A stretch of 64,000 bases of DNA from Endozoicomonas gorgoniicola (GCF_025562715.2 NZ_JAPFCC010000001.1:2746501-2810500); one strand, 5' to 3'; shown: positions 34,321-44,240, counted from the first letter of the stretch. Notes: a model not told the origin generated them from the letters alone. Translations and numbers: made by a program.

Positions 34321-36102
34321 TCACATGTCGGACTCAATTGTGTAACGAAAATGTACGGTATTTTCCTGTTGCTGACCGTAGAGTATTTCTTCGTCTTTAA
34401 TCCAGTGAAACAAAGCAGAACCGGATGCATATTCCTTTCCGAAAGGGTTAATTTCTATGAAATAAATCTCATCGTCTGCATCGTCAGTTTCGGTAATGGC
34501 TAAGTCAATGGAATAGGAGGAAATATGGGTTATAGAAGGAACTACTGTGTTATCAACGTATTCTATAATCTGTCGAGCCCACGTTTCGACCTGTGCCTGC
34601 CTTTCTTCCAGTGGCAAGTTCATTAACAGTTCATTTCGCTGGTAAAGATATTGTTGTGATATAGCTGTAACCCGGTCATGGTGTACAAACACCCGAAACT
34701 CCTTATCCGGATTCAGCTTCTTCCATGGAAACAAATAAAGATATATATCTTTATCCAGCTTGCCTTTTAATCCATCGTAACCAATAGGTACAATCGGGGT
34801 ATGTTTTTTGATATCAGCCGTTGGCATAGAGAGATAAATCTCCCTGGCACTTTTGTAAATTCTGTTGCCATTTGCTAATTCTTCGTCACCGATGGTTATT
34901 GGGCGGGTTTCCTTCAGAGAGTTCAGACTCGTACGTACAAACCATTCTCCCTCTTTCAAGTCCTCATCCAGCTGAACATCTCCATACTGCTTAACATTGC
35001 CATCCTGTTTCTTGCTTTTCCAAATCTCCCTCATCTCTTCTTTCTCATTTATGAACTCTAAATACGATCCAGGTAACCTTTTTAGCAACTGAAAATTATT
35101 CGCTGCAGCTGTCATTTGTTCCATTAATTGTGAACCTAGTCGATACTGCTTGTAATCTCTGCCTTTAACCCCTTTAAGATGAACCCAATATTCGGTGTTA
35201 CAGGCTTCAATAATCCTATCGTAGTCTTCCGGTTTTCCCTCTGCCCAGTGGTTTCTTGAATTGTAATTTTCACGATCAGGGTCTTCCTCATTAACTTTAT
35301 GAAGGGATTGGGGCTCCTGAGTAATTAATGCTGTTTTATGAAGCTCCTCTGTGGTCAATACCGACACGCTCGTTGGATAAACACGATAGTTTGATGCCGC
35401 TGAAGCATTGATCCCGGTAGCTAACCGGATGCCAGTGGCTGTAGCATCGCTGGTTTCGGAAGATGATAAGGGAGACGTTGTAACGCTTATTATTTCTGCC
35501 AGCTTGTTTTCAATTGCGGTTTGCTCTCCTGCCAGTTTATTCAACGGCAATGAGCTGCTGTAGACATGACTCACTGAAGGTGCAGGATAAAGCTCCAATG
35601 ATGTTTGCAATTGCATCAAGAACTCTTGATCACGAGAACTCTTTCCACTTTTAACGTAATAAGATTGCATTGGTGGTGAAAAAGATTTGCTGTCTGAAGT
35701 TTCACCGATATAGATATAACCGGTAGAAGTAATAATTTTTTCTGAAGGTGTGGACTCAATCTCTGAGCTTTTTGTTTCAGTGAATTTTTCTTTACTGCTA
35801 AAGGGGTGCAACCAGTCAATAGTGATAACCTTTGTGGTGCCGGGTATCAGGTAAGTCTGGTTTTTACCGATTGACGGAGTCGTTTCAATGAAAGACGGCA
35901 GATAACTGTTATGTTTTTTTTGAGTTAATGGGGCAGTATTAAAATCTGGCAGATTATATAGTTTTTCGTTGTTTAAAGCAGGATCATGATAGGCATTCTG
36001 ACCAGGCACTATTTGCTGGGCTGATAAAGTTGAACACCAAAGCATAATCATTGCATTAATGAAATATGCAGTTTTTTGTAAATACAATCCACTCTTTAGC
36101 AT
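34321..36102 (-). CDS. Exported Cdc123/D123-like ATP-grasp protein
   Basis: 593 aa. A hydrophobic N-terminal segment (residues 12-28) looks like a Sec signal. Residues 30-290 are low-complexity Ser/Thr-rich. Residues about 295-575 resemble the eukaryotic Cdc123 (D123) family of ATP-grasp enzymes: FVRTSLNSLKE (388-398) like the family FxRxSxRSPKD, EFRVFV (468-473) followed by ISQQ (481-484), SIDLAI (531-536), and IEINPFG (549-555) followed by ALFHW, the metal-binding end. Eukaryotic Cdc123 helps assemble eIF2. The bacterial role is unknown; an effector acting on host proteins is inference. AT-richer than its housekeeping neighbours, which flank it in conserved order. Confidence 0.65.
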   Translation of the reverse strand: MLKSGLYLQKTAYFINAMIMLWCSTLSAQQIVPGQNAYHDPALNNEKLYNLPDFNTAPLTQKKHNSYLPSFIETTPSIGKNQTYLIPGTTKVITIDWLHPFSSKEKFTETKSSEIESTPSEKIITSTGYIYIGETSDSKSFSPPMQSYYVKSGKSSRDQEFLMQLQTSLELYPAPSVSHVYSSSLPLNKLAGEQTAIENKLAEIISVTTSPLSSSETSDATATGIRLATGINASAASNYRVYPTSVSVLTTEELHKTALITQEPQSLHKVNEEDPDRENYNSRNHWAEGKPEDYDRIIEACNTEYWVHLKGVKGRDYKQYRLGSQLMEQMTAAANNFQLLKRLPGSYLEFINEKEEMREIWKSKKQDGNVKQYGDVQLDEDLKEGEWFVRTSLNSLKETRPITIGDEELANGNRIYKSAREIYLSMPTADIKKHTPIVPIGYDGLKGKLDKDIYLYLFPWKKLNPDKEFRVFVHHDRVTAISQQYLYQRNELLMNLPLEERQAQVETWARQIIEYVDNTVVPSITHISSYSIDLAITETDDADDEIYFIEINPFGKEYASGSALFHWIKDEEILYGQQQENTVHFRYTIESDM

Positions 36103-36366
36103 AATATGTATCTTTATCAGATGTTCCCTAATTAGTGAAAGTCACACTTCCTCAATTCCCGATTATTTATAGTTGCTTTTAACGTCTGGTCAAATGTGAA
36201 CCTGCCCGTGCCTTTAAAGCGAATACACTACTCCTGTCGCAGAGCGTTGCGCCTGAACAGTTAATGTCTACATTTTACTTCTGTTCATTTAAAGCAGACT
36301 TGCTTTTATCCATTGACTACTGGGGGGGTGAATAACAACCCTGTAGCTATTAAATGAGAAGTTTTT

Positions 36367-37989
36367 ATGATTCTTAGGTTTATACAAATAAACAGGTTCT
36401 TCTGGGCATGTCTGATCCTATGCTGCATTACTTCTGGTGAGGCTTATGCCATTTTCTACAAAGTGACTTACACAAACTCCACAGGCAAAAGGATAAGCTT
36501 TTTCATTGAAACTCAGGAGTTTGTCCGGATACTTGCAATGAGAAAAGCAGTTTTTCCTGATATTGAAAGATTGCATTCTCTTTCTGCTTTCTCATCCTTT
36601 TCTTCACAGATTATTTTGCCGCACCCAAGGTACATATTGGAAAGGGTGTACAAAAAAGATATACAGGGACACTACGTATTCACTATTTCCGGTGGACCGG
36701 AATTGTTCCCGTGGGATGATGTGACTGAATATCTTTATGACAATTATTGTCGAAGCCAGTCTTACCCGGAAAGAGAGTTGAGCAGAACCATACTTCTTGC
36801 ACTGCACCGCATTGAATGCCTGCTGGCTCACAACAGCATCGAAGAGATAGTCCATAACGGTTCGGGCCCTACCCATATAGAGTGCCAAAACCCGACTGGG
36901 AGCCAGCATGAACTGTATATCCATATCACCCCCGATGACTCAGCATCAACCCCTTCAATAAGAAGAAACCTGGAAAACCTGGTCAGCGAACTCCAGAGTG
37001 AAGGCCTGATCACTAACTGGCGACACCGTTCCCTGAACATGCGACACCCTGACGAGCGAACAGTTTCTTTAATAATAAGTCTGCCCAACTCAAGGACTAC
37101 AAACCCCGGGCCTCATTCTGTAAGAAGGCCCGAACTTTCTAATATATTGCTACGATTAGGTGAAGCCGAATGGGGAGGCACCGGTGTCATCCATTTTCAG
37201 TTTGCCCACTCTGCCCCGGTTAGCCTGAGACTGGAGCAAACAGCGCTGATCAACTTTGCGCACAACAGATCCTTTTACCAGAAACCTCTGGTACCCATTT
37301 ACAACCAGAACCCTGTCTTCTCAATCGACAACCTTGCTGAGCAGTTTGAAGGATCAGGGCGCCGCAGCCCGGACATGGAACTGAGGAGGCTCTGGGATGT
37401 TCAGATGAATTTGATATCTCATTATTTAATGGATCTGCACTCCAATATCCCGGTCAGTGTAAGGCAGGACTCGACCCCGCACTACTTTATGGTCAGCTCC
37501 GTGGCGTACTTCCTTCCGAATAATCAACACAACACTGTACCGATACATAGACATTTTAACCGAATCATTAGCCACTTACGCAATAATAGAAATACAGAGT
37601 CCCCTCCCCTTAATTTTGATTTCAGCTATTTCAATACGGAAGATGACGGCCATAATATCGTTATTAACTTCCTCCTGACGGTATACACAACCAATAACCA
37701 GCAGGAAGAACAACTGGCACAGCTCCCGCAGGTCCTGAATAGAGTCAATAGATTTCACACTGACCATTACACCTGGGTCAGAGCGTGGACTCCCATCTCC
37801 CTCTCCCTCAGTTTCAGAACTCCAACGTCATCCACCTCCCGAAGAAACAGACAGGAACCAGCCCGCGAACAAGCAGAACAGCCACCAGCTTCCCTTGTAG
37901 AAATATATATACCCATGGATGTCTTTCAACGGATAACCAATGAATCTGCTGGCGAATGTGACAACACCCAATACAGCTCCTGTCTTTAA
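36367..37989 (+). CDS. Secreted 540-aa orphan protein
   Basis: Not recognised. A signal peptide is clear (residues 1-28, FFWACLILCCITSGEAYA). The mature protein alternates beta-like stretches with Arg/Asn-rich loops. Three similar segments contain an H-x-x-x-x-x-H/N pattern with NLISHYLMDLHS, FNRIISHLRNN and LIITWRH-type sequence, but this may be chance. The C-terminus is Arg/Glu-rich (SRRNRQEPAREQAEQ) and ends with two Cys. Divergent from the D123-like gene with a shared 264-base gap, so the two may be a pair. It is followed by a shared terminator. Confidence 0.65.
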   Translation: MILRFIQINRFFWACLILCCITSGEAYAIFYKVTYTNSTGKRISFFIETQEFVRILAMRKAVFPDIERLHSLSAFSSFSSQIILPHPRYILERVYKKDIQGHYVFTISGGPELFPWDDVTEYLYDNYCRSQSYPERELSRTILLALHRIECLLAHNSIEEIVHNGSGPTHIECQNPTGSQHELYIHITPDDSASTPSIRRNLENLVSELQSEGLITNWRHRSLNMRHPDERTVSLIISLPNSRTTNPGPHSVRRPELSNILLRLGEAEWGGTGVIHFQFAHSAPVSLRLEQTALINFAHNRSFYQKPLVPIYNQNPVFSIDNLAEQFEGSGRRSPDMELRRLWDVQMNLISHYLMDLHSNIPVSVRQDSTPHYFMVSSVAYFLPNNQHNTVPIHRHFNRIISHLRNNRNTESPPLNFDFSYFNTEDDGHNIVINFLLTVYTTNNQQEEQLAQLPQVLNRVNRFHTDHYTWVRAWTPISLSLSFRTPTSSTSRRNRQEPAREQAEQPPASLVEIYIPMDVFQRITNESAGECDNTQYSSCL

Positions 37990-38019
37990 CCAAAACGTTT
38001 CCATCTTTTCAAACGAAAA

Positions 38020-38053
38020 AAAAGCCACAGCCTATTTCGGGGCTGTGGCTTTT
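38020..38053. terminator. Bidirectional terminator between the secreted orphan and perM
   Basis: 13-bp stem AAAAGCCACAGCC/GGCTGTGGCTTTT with an 8-base loop; A-run on the left and T-run on the right serve both converging genes. Confidence 0.88.
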
Positions 38054-38066
38054 AGAGCTTCCTGGA

Positions 38067-39128
38067 TCACGCATCAACATCCTGAACCCTTGGCCAGGCA
38101 TTCATCACCGCTTTCAGCAATGTTGCCAGAGGGATGGCAAAAAACACGCCCCAGAAACCCCAGAAGCCACCAAACACCAGAACTGCAATGATAATGGCAA
38201 CCGGGTGAAGATTAACGGCTTCCGAAAACAGCAGTGGAACCAGAACATTGCCGTCCAGGGCCTGTATAAATAAGTAAGCGATCATCAAAATGGTAAACTG
38301 CTGACCAAAGCCCCACTGAAACAGCCCAATCAACGCTACAGGAATGGTCACAACCGTCGCACCGATGTAGGGAATAACAACAGAAAAGCCAACCAGAGTA
38401 GCCAGCAGTACAGCATAGTTCAGTCCCATCAGGGCAAACAGCACAAAGCTGACACCACCAACAATCACTATCTCAGTCGCTTTGCCGCGAATGTAGTTAG
38501 CAATCTGACTGTTCATTTCGTTCGCCACCTGATTAATCACACGACGACGCTTGGGTAATTGACTGCCAATCCAGTCCAGTAGAAGGTCTTTGTCTTTCAA
38601 AAAAAACAGCACCAGAATGGGTACCAGAATCAGGTAGACCAGCAACGCCATCACGTTGGTCAGGTTGGCCAGTGAGAATGACAAGGCCCACTGCCCAAGC
38701 CCGGCAATCAATCCATTAATGCTTTCGGTGACGGCTGCCGTTTCAGACTCAGAAATAAACGCAGGAAAATGCTCAGGCAGCTCTCTGAGCCAGGCCTGAC
38801 CATGGGTCACCATTTGGGGAAGCTCATTCAGCAGTGAGCTGACCTGTTGCCAGACCAGAGGAACCAGCAGAAACAGGGCAACAACCAGAACAGTAACAAA
38901 CAGCACAAATACCAGTGTAACCGACCAGTTGTGACCCAGCCCCCGGTTCTGTAAACAGTTCACCATGCCCTGCATCAGAAACGCCAGCACCAGCGCTGCA
39001 AACACAGGGGCGAGCATATTGCCCATAGTGAGAATAATGGCGAAACCTGCTACCAGCAGAAGCAGAAGCACCAGAGCCTCAGAATCTGACAAATAGCGGT
39101 GCAACCACCCCTTTATAGTATCCAGCAT
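38067..39128 (-). CDS. perM: AI-2E family inner-membrane transporter (PerM-like)
   Basis: 353 aa with about eight membrane segments: paired helices at the N-terminus (LVLLLLLVAGFAIILTMGNMLAPVFAALVLAFL), a soluble stretch around residues 120-160, and the C-terminal permease core (GVSFVLFALMGLNYAVLLATLVGFSVVIPYIG, ALDGNVLVPLLFSEAVNLHPVAIIIAVLVFGGFWGFWGVFFAIPL). Family substrates differ (AI-2, Na+/H+), so no substrate is assigned. Follows tusA in the same direction as in Pseudomonas. Confidence 0.9.
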   Translation of the reverse strand: MLDTIKGWLHRYLSDSEALVLLLLLVAGFAIILTMGNMLAPVFAALVLAFLMQGMVNCLQNRGLGHNWSVTLVFVLFVTVLVVALFLLVPLVWQQVSSLLNELPQMVTHGQAWLRELPEHFPAFISESETAAVTESINGLIAGLGQWALSFSLANLTNVMALLVYLILVPILVLFFLKDKDLLLDWIGSQLPKRRRVINQVANEMNSQIANYIRGKATEIVIVGGVSFVLFALMGLNYAVLLATLVGFSVVIPYIGATVVTIPVALIGLFQWGFGQQFTILMIAYLFIQALDGNVLVPLLFSEAVNLHPVAIIIAVLVFGGFWGFWGVFFAIPLATLLKAVMNAWPRVQDVDA

Positions 39129-39151
39129 TCGTACTATCCCTTAACTATCCC

Positions 39152-39382
39152 TTATTTATGTCGCAGTGTGTGAATAAATACGCCCGACACCTGTTCCGAT
39201 GAAATCAACTCATGGCCGCTGATTCGGGCAAAGCTTTCGAAATCCCGGACCGAACCCGGGTCCGTCGCCTGAACCCTGAGTACCTGACCGCTACGCAACT
39301 GTTTTAAACCCTGTTTTGCTTTGAGCAATGGCAAAGGACAGTTCATTCCCTTGAGATCCAGTTCCAGATCAACTTCAACCAT
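39152..39382 (-). CDS. tusA: TusA-family sulfur carrier protein
   Basis: 76 aa, the usual size. Active Cys in GMNCPLPLLKAKQGL (Cys15). TusA-type proteins carry persulfide sulfur to tRNA thiolation and, in some bacteria, to molybdenum cofactor enzymes. The bepA-tusA-perM neighbourhood matches the Pseudomonas paralogue linked to molybdoenzyme activity, which may matter for the xanthine dehydrogenase here (inference). Confidence 0.9.
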   Translation of the reverse strand: MVEVDLELDLKGMNCPLPLLKAKQGLKQLRSGQVLRVQATDPGSVRDFESFARISGHELISSEQVSGVFIHTLRHK

Positions 39383-39658
39383 GGCTGGTTATTCTCTCCC
39401 GTGGTACAACAGAGGTTCCATCAGAAACAGACCTTGTTGCAAACTCTTGATAACACGCCGTATTGTACGCAATTTGTCGGCATCATGCCCCGCTGTCTGG
39501 AGATAACAGAGTGTAAAGAATTCATTACATTTTCTGTTTATTGCCCCTAATAGATTACCTTCCTCCGTCGATGATGTGTAAAATCGTAAAAATCTATTTT
39601 GTATTGCCGCAACGTTAACGATACATTGCACCCGACATCACTCGAGTATGGACATTCT

Positions 39659-41110
39659 ATGAAGCGACCGGGTTACCTCACGGCAGCCCTGCTTAGCACC
39701 TGGCTTGGACTTTCCTCAGCAGTTGTGAGCGCGGCCCCTATCGAACTCCCAAGCCTGGGCGACACCACGTCAGGCATTGTTTCTCCACAACAGGAGTACG
39801 AGCTGGGTCAGACCTACCTTAAATACCTGCGCAGTCGCACACCGACCATCAGCGATGCAGAAACCAAGGACTATCTGGAGCGCCTGACCTATCGACTGGC
39901 TGAACACAGTGGCCTTCAGGATCACAGACTGTCGACCATGATTATCGACAGCCCGGCCCTCAATGCTTTTGCTGCACCCGGTGGTATCATTGGTGTCAAC
40001 ACCGGCCTGTTTTTCAATGCCAATAACGAAGCTCAGTTTGCCGCAGTGATGGCGCACGAACTTGCCCACCTGAGCCAGCGCCACTACGCCCGGAATGTTG
40101 AAGAAGCCCAACGCAAAAGCATCCCAACTGCAGCAGCTATTATTGCTTCGGTGGTGCTGATGGCGACAGCGGGAAGCGACGCCGGCGTTGCGGCACTGTC
40201 ATCCACCATTGCCGGTATCCAGAGCAGCAGCCTGCGCTTCAGCCGTCAGTTCGAACGGGAAGCGGATAACATCGGCATCATCACCTTATCCAGGGCAGGC
40301 TTTGACCCCAATGCCATGCCGGAAATCTTTGAAGAAATGAACCGGTCCAGTCGTTACCAGAGTCGGCCACCGGAATTTCTGCTGACTCACCCGGTCACTG
40401 ACAACCGGATCGCTGACTCCCGGGCCAGGGCCGCACAAATGCCCGCCAAGGGAACCAACGGCAGTGTGGACTATCAACTGGTGCGCATGCGACTGTTTGC
40501 CCTCAGTGCAGAAAACCCGACAGCCTTTGCCAAACAATTGCAAAACGAACTGCAGGATGGCTATACCAGTGCTCCGGATATCACCCGCTATGGCCTGGCA
40601 CTGGCAAGCTATCTCAGCAGAGATTACGCCACAGCAGAGAAAGCGCTGAACACGCTACTGGAAAAGCACTCGAACAACCTTTATATGATCATGGCCAAAG
40701 CCCGACTCGAGTCAGCCCAAGGCAAACACAAAGAGGCTCTTGACCGTATCGACCGGGCATTAAAGGTCTATCTGGATAACTATCCCCTGATGTTCACAAA
40801 GGCTGAACTGCAAACAGAAAGCAAAGACTTTACCGGTGCCAGGGATACGCTGCAGACCCTGAGCCGCAGTCGACCGGACGACCCCGATATCTGGTATTAC
40901 CTGGCAGAAGCCCAGGGTCAGGCAGACGATATTCTCGGCTTGCATCAGTCCAGAGCAGAGTTTTTCTTTCTAAGTGGCAACCTTGATGATGCCATCAAGC
41001 ACCTTCAGTACGCCAAAAAGCTGGCTGGCAATAATTATGCGCTGACGGCCCGAATTGAGAAAAAACTCAGTGACATATATGCCTATCGAAATAAGCTGAA
41101 GAACAGCTGA
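39659..41110 (+). CDS. bepA: Periplasmic M48 metalloprotease/chaperone BepA
   Basis: 483 aa from the ATG at 39659, which begins a signal peptide (MKRPGYLTAALLSTWLGLSSAVVSAA). The zinc site HELAH lies in VMAHELAHLSQRH, with the third ligand Glu in FEREADNIGI. The C-terminal half is TPR-like. Degrades or rescues stalled LptD and other outer-membrane proteins in E. coli (487 aa there). Divergent from tusA. Confidence 0.95.
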   Translation: MKRPGYLTAALLSTWLGLSSAVVSAAPIELPSLGDTTSGIVSPQQEYELGQTYLKYLRSRTPTISDAETKDYLERLTYRLAEHSGLQDHRLSTMIIDSPALNAFAAPGGIIGVNTGLFFNANNEAQFAAVMAHELAHLSQRHYARNVEEAQRKSIPTAAAIIASVVLMATAGSDAGVAALSSTIAGIQSSSLRFSRQFEREADNIGIITLSRAGFDPNAMPEIFEEMNRSSRYQSRPPEFLLTHPVTDNRIADSRARAAQMPAKGTNGSVDYQLVRMRLFALSAENPTAFAKQLQNELQDGYTSAPDITRYGLALASYLSRDYATAEKALNTLLEKHSNNLYMIMAKARLESAQGKHKEALDRIDRALKVYLDNYPLMFTKAELQTESKDFTGARDTLQTLSRSRPDDPDIWYYLAEAQGQADDILGLHQSRAEFFFLSGNLDDAIKHLQYAKKLAGNNYALTARIEKKLSDIYAYRNKLKNS

Positions 41111-41146
41111 GCCTCTCTGCGCATTGGAAGTGGGCAGCACAGCGAA

Positions 41147-41182
41147 GCGGCAGAACAGGCGGCAGAACAGGCGGCAGAACAG
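41147..41182. repeat. Three perfect 12-bp tandem repeats
   Basis: GCGGCAGAACAG three times, in the 75 bases between the convergent bepA stop and the stop of the next gene. Length is a multiple of three, but no frame crosses it usefully. Confidence 0.9.
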
Positions 41183-41185
41183 GCT

Positions 41186-42478
41186 TTATGATTGCTGCAG
41201 GTACTCTTCAAAGCTTTCAAGTGGTTTCTCATCCTGCCGCCCGTGCCGGGGCTGATTATCGTCACTGTTCCAGTAGCACCGATTATCATCCGCAAGCAGC
41301 AAGACCTGCTGGTAAGAAAAAGGATTTTTTTGCTGAGGGGCATGTTCTGGTGGCACCGCATAACTGTCTGGCATCGACTTTTTCATCAGATTCTGAGCAA
41401 CTCTGTCAGTCAGCTCCCTCATATGCCCACTCAACTGACCGGCAAGCTTTATCTCAGGCTGCACCTCCTTAAGCTTGTCCGGATCTTTGGTATTGCCTTT
41501 CAGTGCTGTCGCAAGCCTGCTGGACTCGTACGAATTGCGTAAGTACTGCAAAAGAAAAAGGCTCTGGTGTAACTTGTCACTGGCATCAAAGGCAACTGTC
41601 TTTTGACCTGGAATATAAGCAATACCATGATCTTCGCAGAATTTTTTTACCGTCTCTGCAGCCGTTGGCTTAGCCTTATCCATTGAGCTTATCGTTTTAT
41701 TCAGATTTTCAATGTAACTGGCATTCATTTTTTCAATCCCTAAATCCGGGATACAGTCTGACAATTTTTTCTGGCTCATGTCATAGCCCACAGAACCCAG
41801 CACCTCATCACTCACTTCATCAAGGTAAGCACGAGAAAACAGATACCAGTTTCGGGCATCAAGTGCATTTTTTACCGGCTGATTGCGCAGATTATTCACC
41901 AGAAATGACCCAACATCATCTGAATTCCCTGCCAGACCAGACTGACCAGAAACGACACTTCGGTAAAACTCTGTCGGTTTCATCCCCAGATAATCACCCA
42001 GTTTCTGAATTTGCTCCATCTTGATGGAAGGCTGTAATCCTCGCCCTTTATCACTCGACAGCCCCTCATCCGGAAGCAGAGAACCAAGCCCACTCATTAC
42101 CATTGCTTTTTTTAACCGGCACTGGAACAGCTCATCCGGTTCGCTCTGGTAGCGCCCCGCCCCAACCTGACTTAAATCACTTAATAGTGAATGCAGGTTC
42201 TTATTATTTGCACGAAAACCAACGTATTTATTACACAACTTATCCAGCCACGCCCCTCTATCGCTGAAAGAAAGAGGGCTAACCTTACGATCAGCCAACC
42301 CTTTTCCTTCATATTGAGGGCTGGATTCACGAGACATTAATGAAGGAGCATTGGGGGGATAAGGCTTTACTGAACGCAGCCCCATAAAACGAATAATACG
42401 TCTGGCTTTATCCAGCAGCTTGTAAACAACGCCAGAAAAACCTGAATACTGTCGGCGAATGGAAGGTTCCGTTTTCAT
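41186..42478 (-). CDS. Orphan 430-aa protein, effector-like
   Basis: Not recognised. 430 aa from the ATG at 42478 (AAGGA 8 bases upstream); a GTG at 42532 would add 18 residues. No signal peptide or membrane segment. The first 70 residues are basic and disordered (RRQYSGFSGVVYKLLDKARRIIRFMGLRS). The rest looks mainly helical with Ser/Leu-rich segments, and the C-terminus is Pro/Gln-rich (PPEHAPQQKNPFSYQQ). The layout is common among secreted effectors of host-associated bacteria, which is only a resemblance. It interrupts the conserved bepA/nadA neighbourhood. Confidence 0.6.
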   Translation of the reverse strand: MKTEPSIRRQYSGFSGVVYKLLDKARRIIRFMGLRSVKPYPPNAPSLMSRESSPQYEGKGLADRKVSPLSFSDRGAWLDKLCNKYVGFRANNKNLHSLLSDLSQVGAGRYQSEPDELFQCRLKKAMVMSGLGSLLPDEGLSSDKGRGLQPSIKMEQIQKLGDYLGMKPTEFYRSVVSGQSGLAGNSDDVGSFLVNNLRNQPVKNALDARNWYLFSRAYLDEVSDEVLGSVGYDMSQKKLSDCIPDLGIEKMNASYIENLNKTISSMDKAKPTAAETVKKFCEDHGIAYIPGQKTVAFDASDKLHQSLFLLQYLRNSYESSRLATALKGNTKDPDKLKEVQPEIKLAGQLSGHMRELTDRVAQNLMKKSMPDSYAVPPEHAPQQKNPFSYQQVLLLADDNRCYWNSDDNQPRHGRQDEKPLESFEEYLQQS

Positions 42479-42586
42479 TGCCTGAGTCCTTGCGTCAGTT
42501 GCCAAACCATGAAAGAAACATCGGCTGCTCACTTATAACATCAAGAAAAAGCGGAAAGCGAAAAGCGAATTTTATAGGTCAGTCAT

Positions 42587-42629
42587 AACAAACAAGCCGG
42601 AAAGCCTGTGACCTTCCGGCTTGTTTGTT
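42587..42629 (-). terminator. Terminator after nadA
   Basis: 16-bp stem AACAAACAAGCCGGAA/TTCCGGCTTGTTTGTT with an 11-base loop, 17 bases past the nadA stop. Confidence 0.85.
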
Positions 42630-42646
42630 GATTAAAGCTTCCGACT

Positions 42647-43693
42647 TCACTTTGCCATTGAAGCAGTAAAGTCGAGCATCTTCTGCAGCGGCTCCAGAGA
42701 ACGGACACGAAGGCTATCGTCCACTTCAACCGTATTTATCTCGCCCGGATTTTCCAGACACTGAACCAGAGCTTCCAGCGTATTCATCGCCATCCACGGG
42801 CAGTGCGCACAACTTTTACAGGTTGCACTCTCACCTGCCGTCGGCGCTTCGATAAACGACTTGTCCGGAGAGGCCTGCTGCATTTTGTAGAAAATCCCCC
42901 GGTCAGTCGCCACGATAAAGGTATCGTTTGGCAGCTCCTGAGAAGCCTTGAGCAGCTGACTGGTTGAGCCAACAACGTCTGCGACTTCAACCACTGCATC
43001 AGGTGACTCAGGATGAACCAAAACAGCCGCATTGGGATAAACCCTTTTCAGGTCAACGATGCCCTTTGCCTTGAACTCTTCATGGACAATGCAACTGCCG
43101 TTCCACAACAGCATATCGGCACCCGTCTGCTTCTGAATGTAGCTGCCCAGGTATTTATCTGGCCCCCAGATTATCCTCTTGTCCTGATCCATCAGATGCT
43201 CAACAATATCCAGCGCACAGCTGGAAGTCACTACCCAGTCCGCTCTCGCTTTCACGGCTGCAGAGGTATTGGCATAGACGACAACGACTCGATCCGGATG
43301 CTGGTCACAGAATGCAGAAAACTCATCCACCGGACAACCCAGGTCGAGGGAACATTCGGCTTCAAGCGTAGGCATTAACACTCTCTTTTCCGGACTCAGA
43401 ATCTTGGAGGTTTCACCCATAAAACGAACACCGGCCACCACCAATGTAGACGCCGGGTGACGACTACCAAAACGCGCCATCTCAAGAGAATCGGCAATAA
43501 AACCACCGGTTTCCTCAGCTAATGCCTGTACGACCGGATCGGTGTAATAGTGAGCCACCAGAACCGCATTTTCGCGATCAAGAAGTTGCCGAACCCGCTC
43601 TTTCAGGGCCTCTTCCCGCTCAGCATCCAGAGTGTCAATGGACTGCCCCTGAAGGTGACTCTTAACAAAGTCTCTGCTACTCACTGCGCTCAT
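42647..43693 (-). CDS. nadA: Quinolinate synthase A
   Basis: [4Fe-4S] enzyme joining iminoaspartate and dihydroxyacetone phosphate to quinolinate in NAD synthesis. 348 aa from the ATG at 43693, preceded by AGGA. Marks: LVAHYYTDPVVQALAE, FMGETSKIL, the cluster cysteines in EAECSLDLGCP and CKSCAHCPWM, and WNGSCIVHEEF. Pairs with NadK in cofactor supply, though far away in this window. Confidence 0.96.
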   Translation of the reverse strand: MSAVSSRDFVKSHLQGQSIDTLDAEREEALKERVRQLLDRENAVLVAHYYTDPVVQALAEETGGFIADSLEMARFGSRHPASTLVVAGVRFMGETSKILSPEKRVLMPTLEAECSLDLGCPVDEFSAFCDQHPDRVVVVYANTSAAVKARADWVVTSSCALDIVEHLMDQDKRIIWGPDKYLGSYIQKQTGADMLLWNGSCIVHEEFKAKGIVDLKRVYPNAAVLVHPESPDAVVEVADVVGSTSQLLKASQELPNDTFIVATDRGIFYKMQQASPDKSFIEAPTAGESATCKSCAHCPWMAMNTLEALVQCLENPGEINTVEVDDSLRVRSLEPLQKMLDFTASMAK

Positions 43694-44240
43694 AAATCCT
43701 GTACTAACGACCTGTCTCGTCAAATTGCGGGGCATTCTACCACACGATGTCGACAGAGGCAGCCTGCGCCGGAATTCATTGAGAATCCAGCAAAAAACCA
43801 CTCACCCAGCCCGCCGTAAGATAATACAGCACGCCATGGTGAAGTTATCCCGTAAGAATCACTGACAAATCGGTTATCAGACGAATAAAAAACCATTCAA
43901 CACTGTCCAAAAATTTGTTAGCTCTCTATAACGAACGTCAGGAGAACAAAGGGATGATTTCAACAAGCACAGTGCCTCCTCAGGTATCATTCGTGCCAGG
44001 TAGCCAGAATGATGAAAACAAAAGTCAGTCCGTAAAAAATGGCTGGAAAAGCTGGACCATCTCTACTTCTAACAAAATATCAAATTTCGTAGCACATTCT
44101 GCTCCTGCAGTCTGGGCTGGTCTCAAGCAAGGTAGCTTCCTTTTCTTGCGTTCAGTCACGGCCTTTATAGTCATTTCATCCATATTTAGCGAGCAAGAAG
44201 ATTCTGGCACCAGAAGCGGGACTCCCATTCCTTTATTTTA

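Noticed and set aside
41083..41361. 92-codon Ala/Cys-rich ORF through the 12-bp repeats
   Set aside because: Created by the tandem repeat and the antisense of flanking genes; overlaps two better supported genes.
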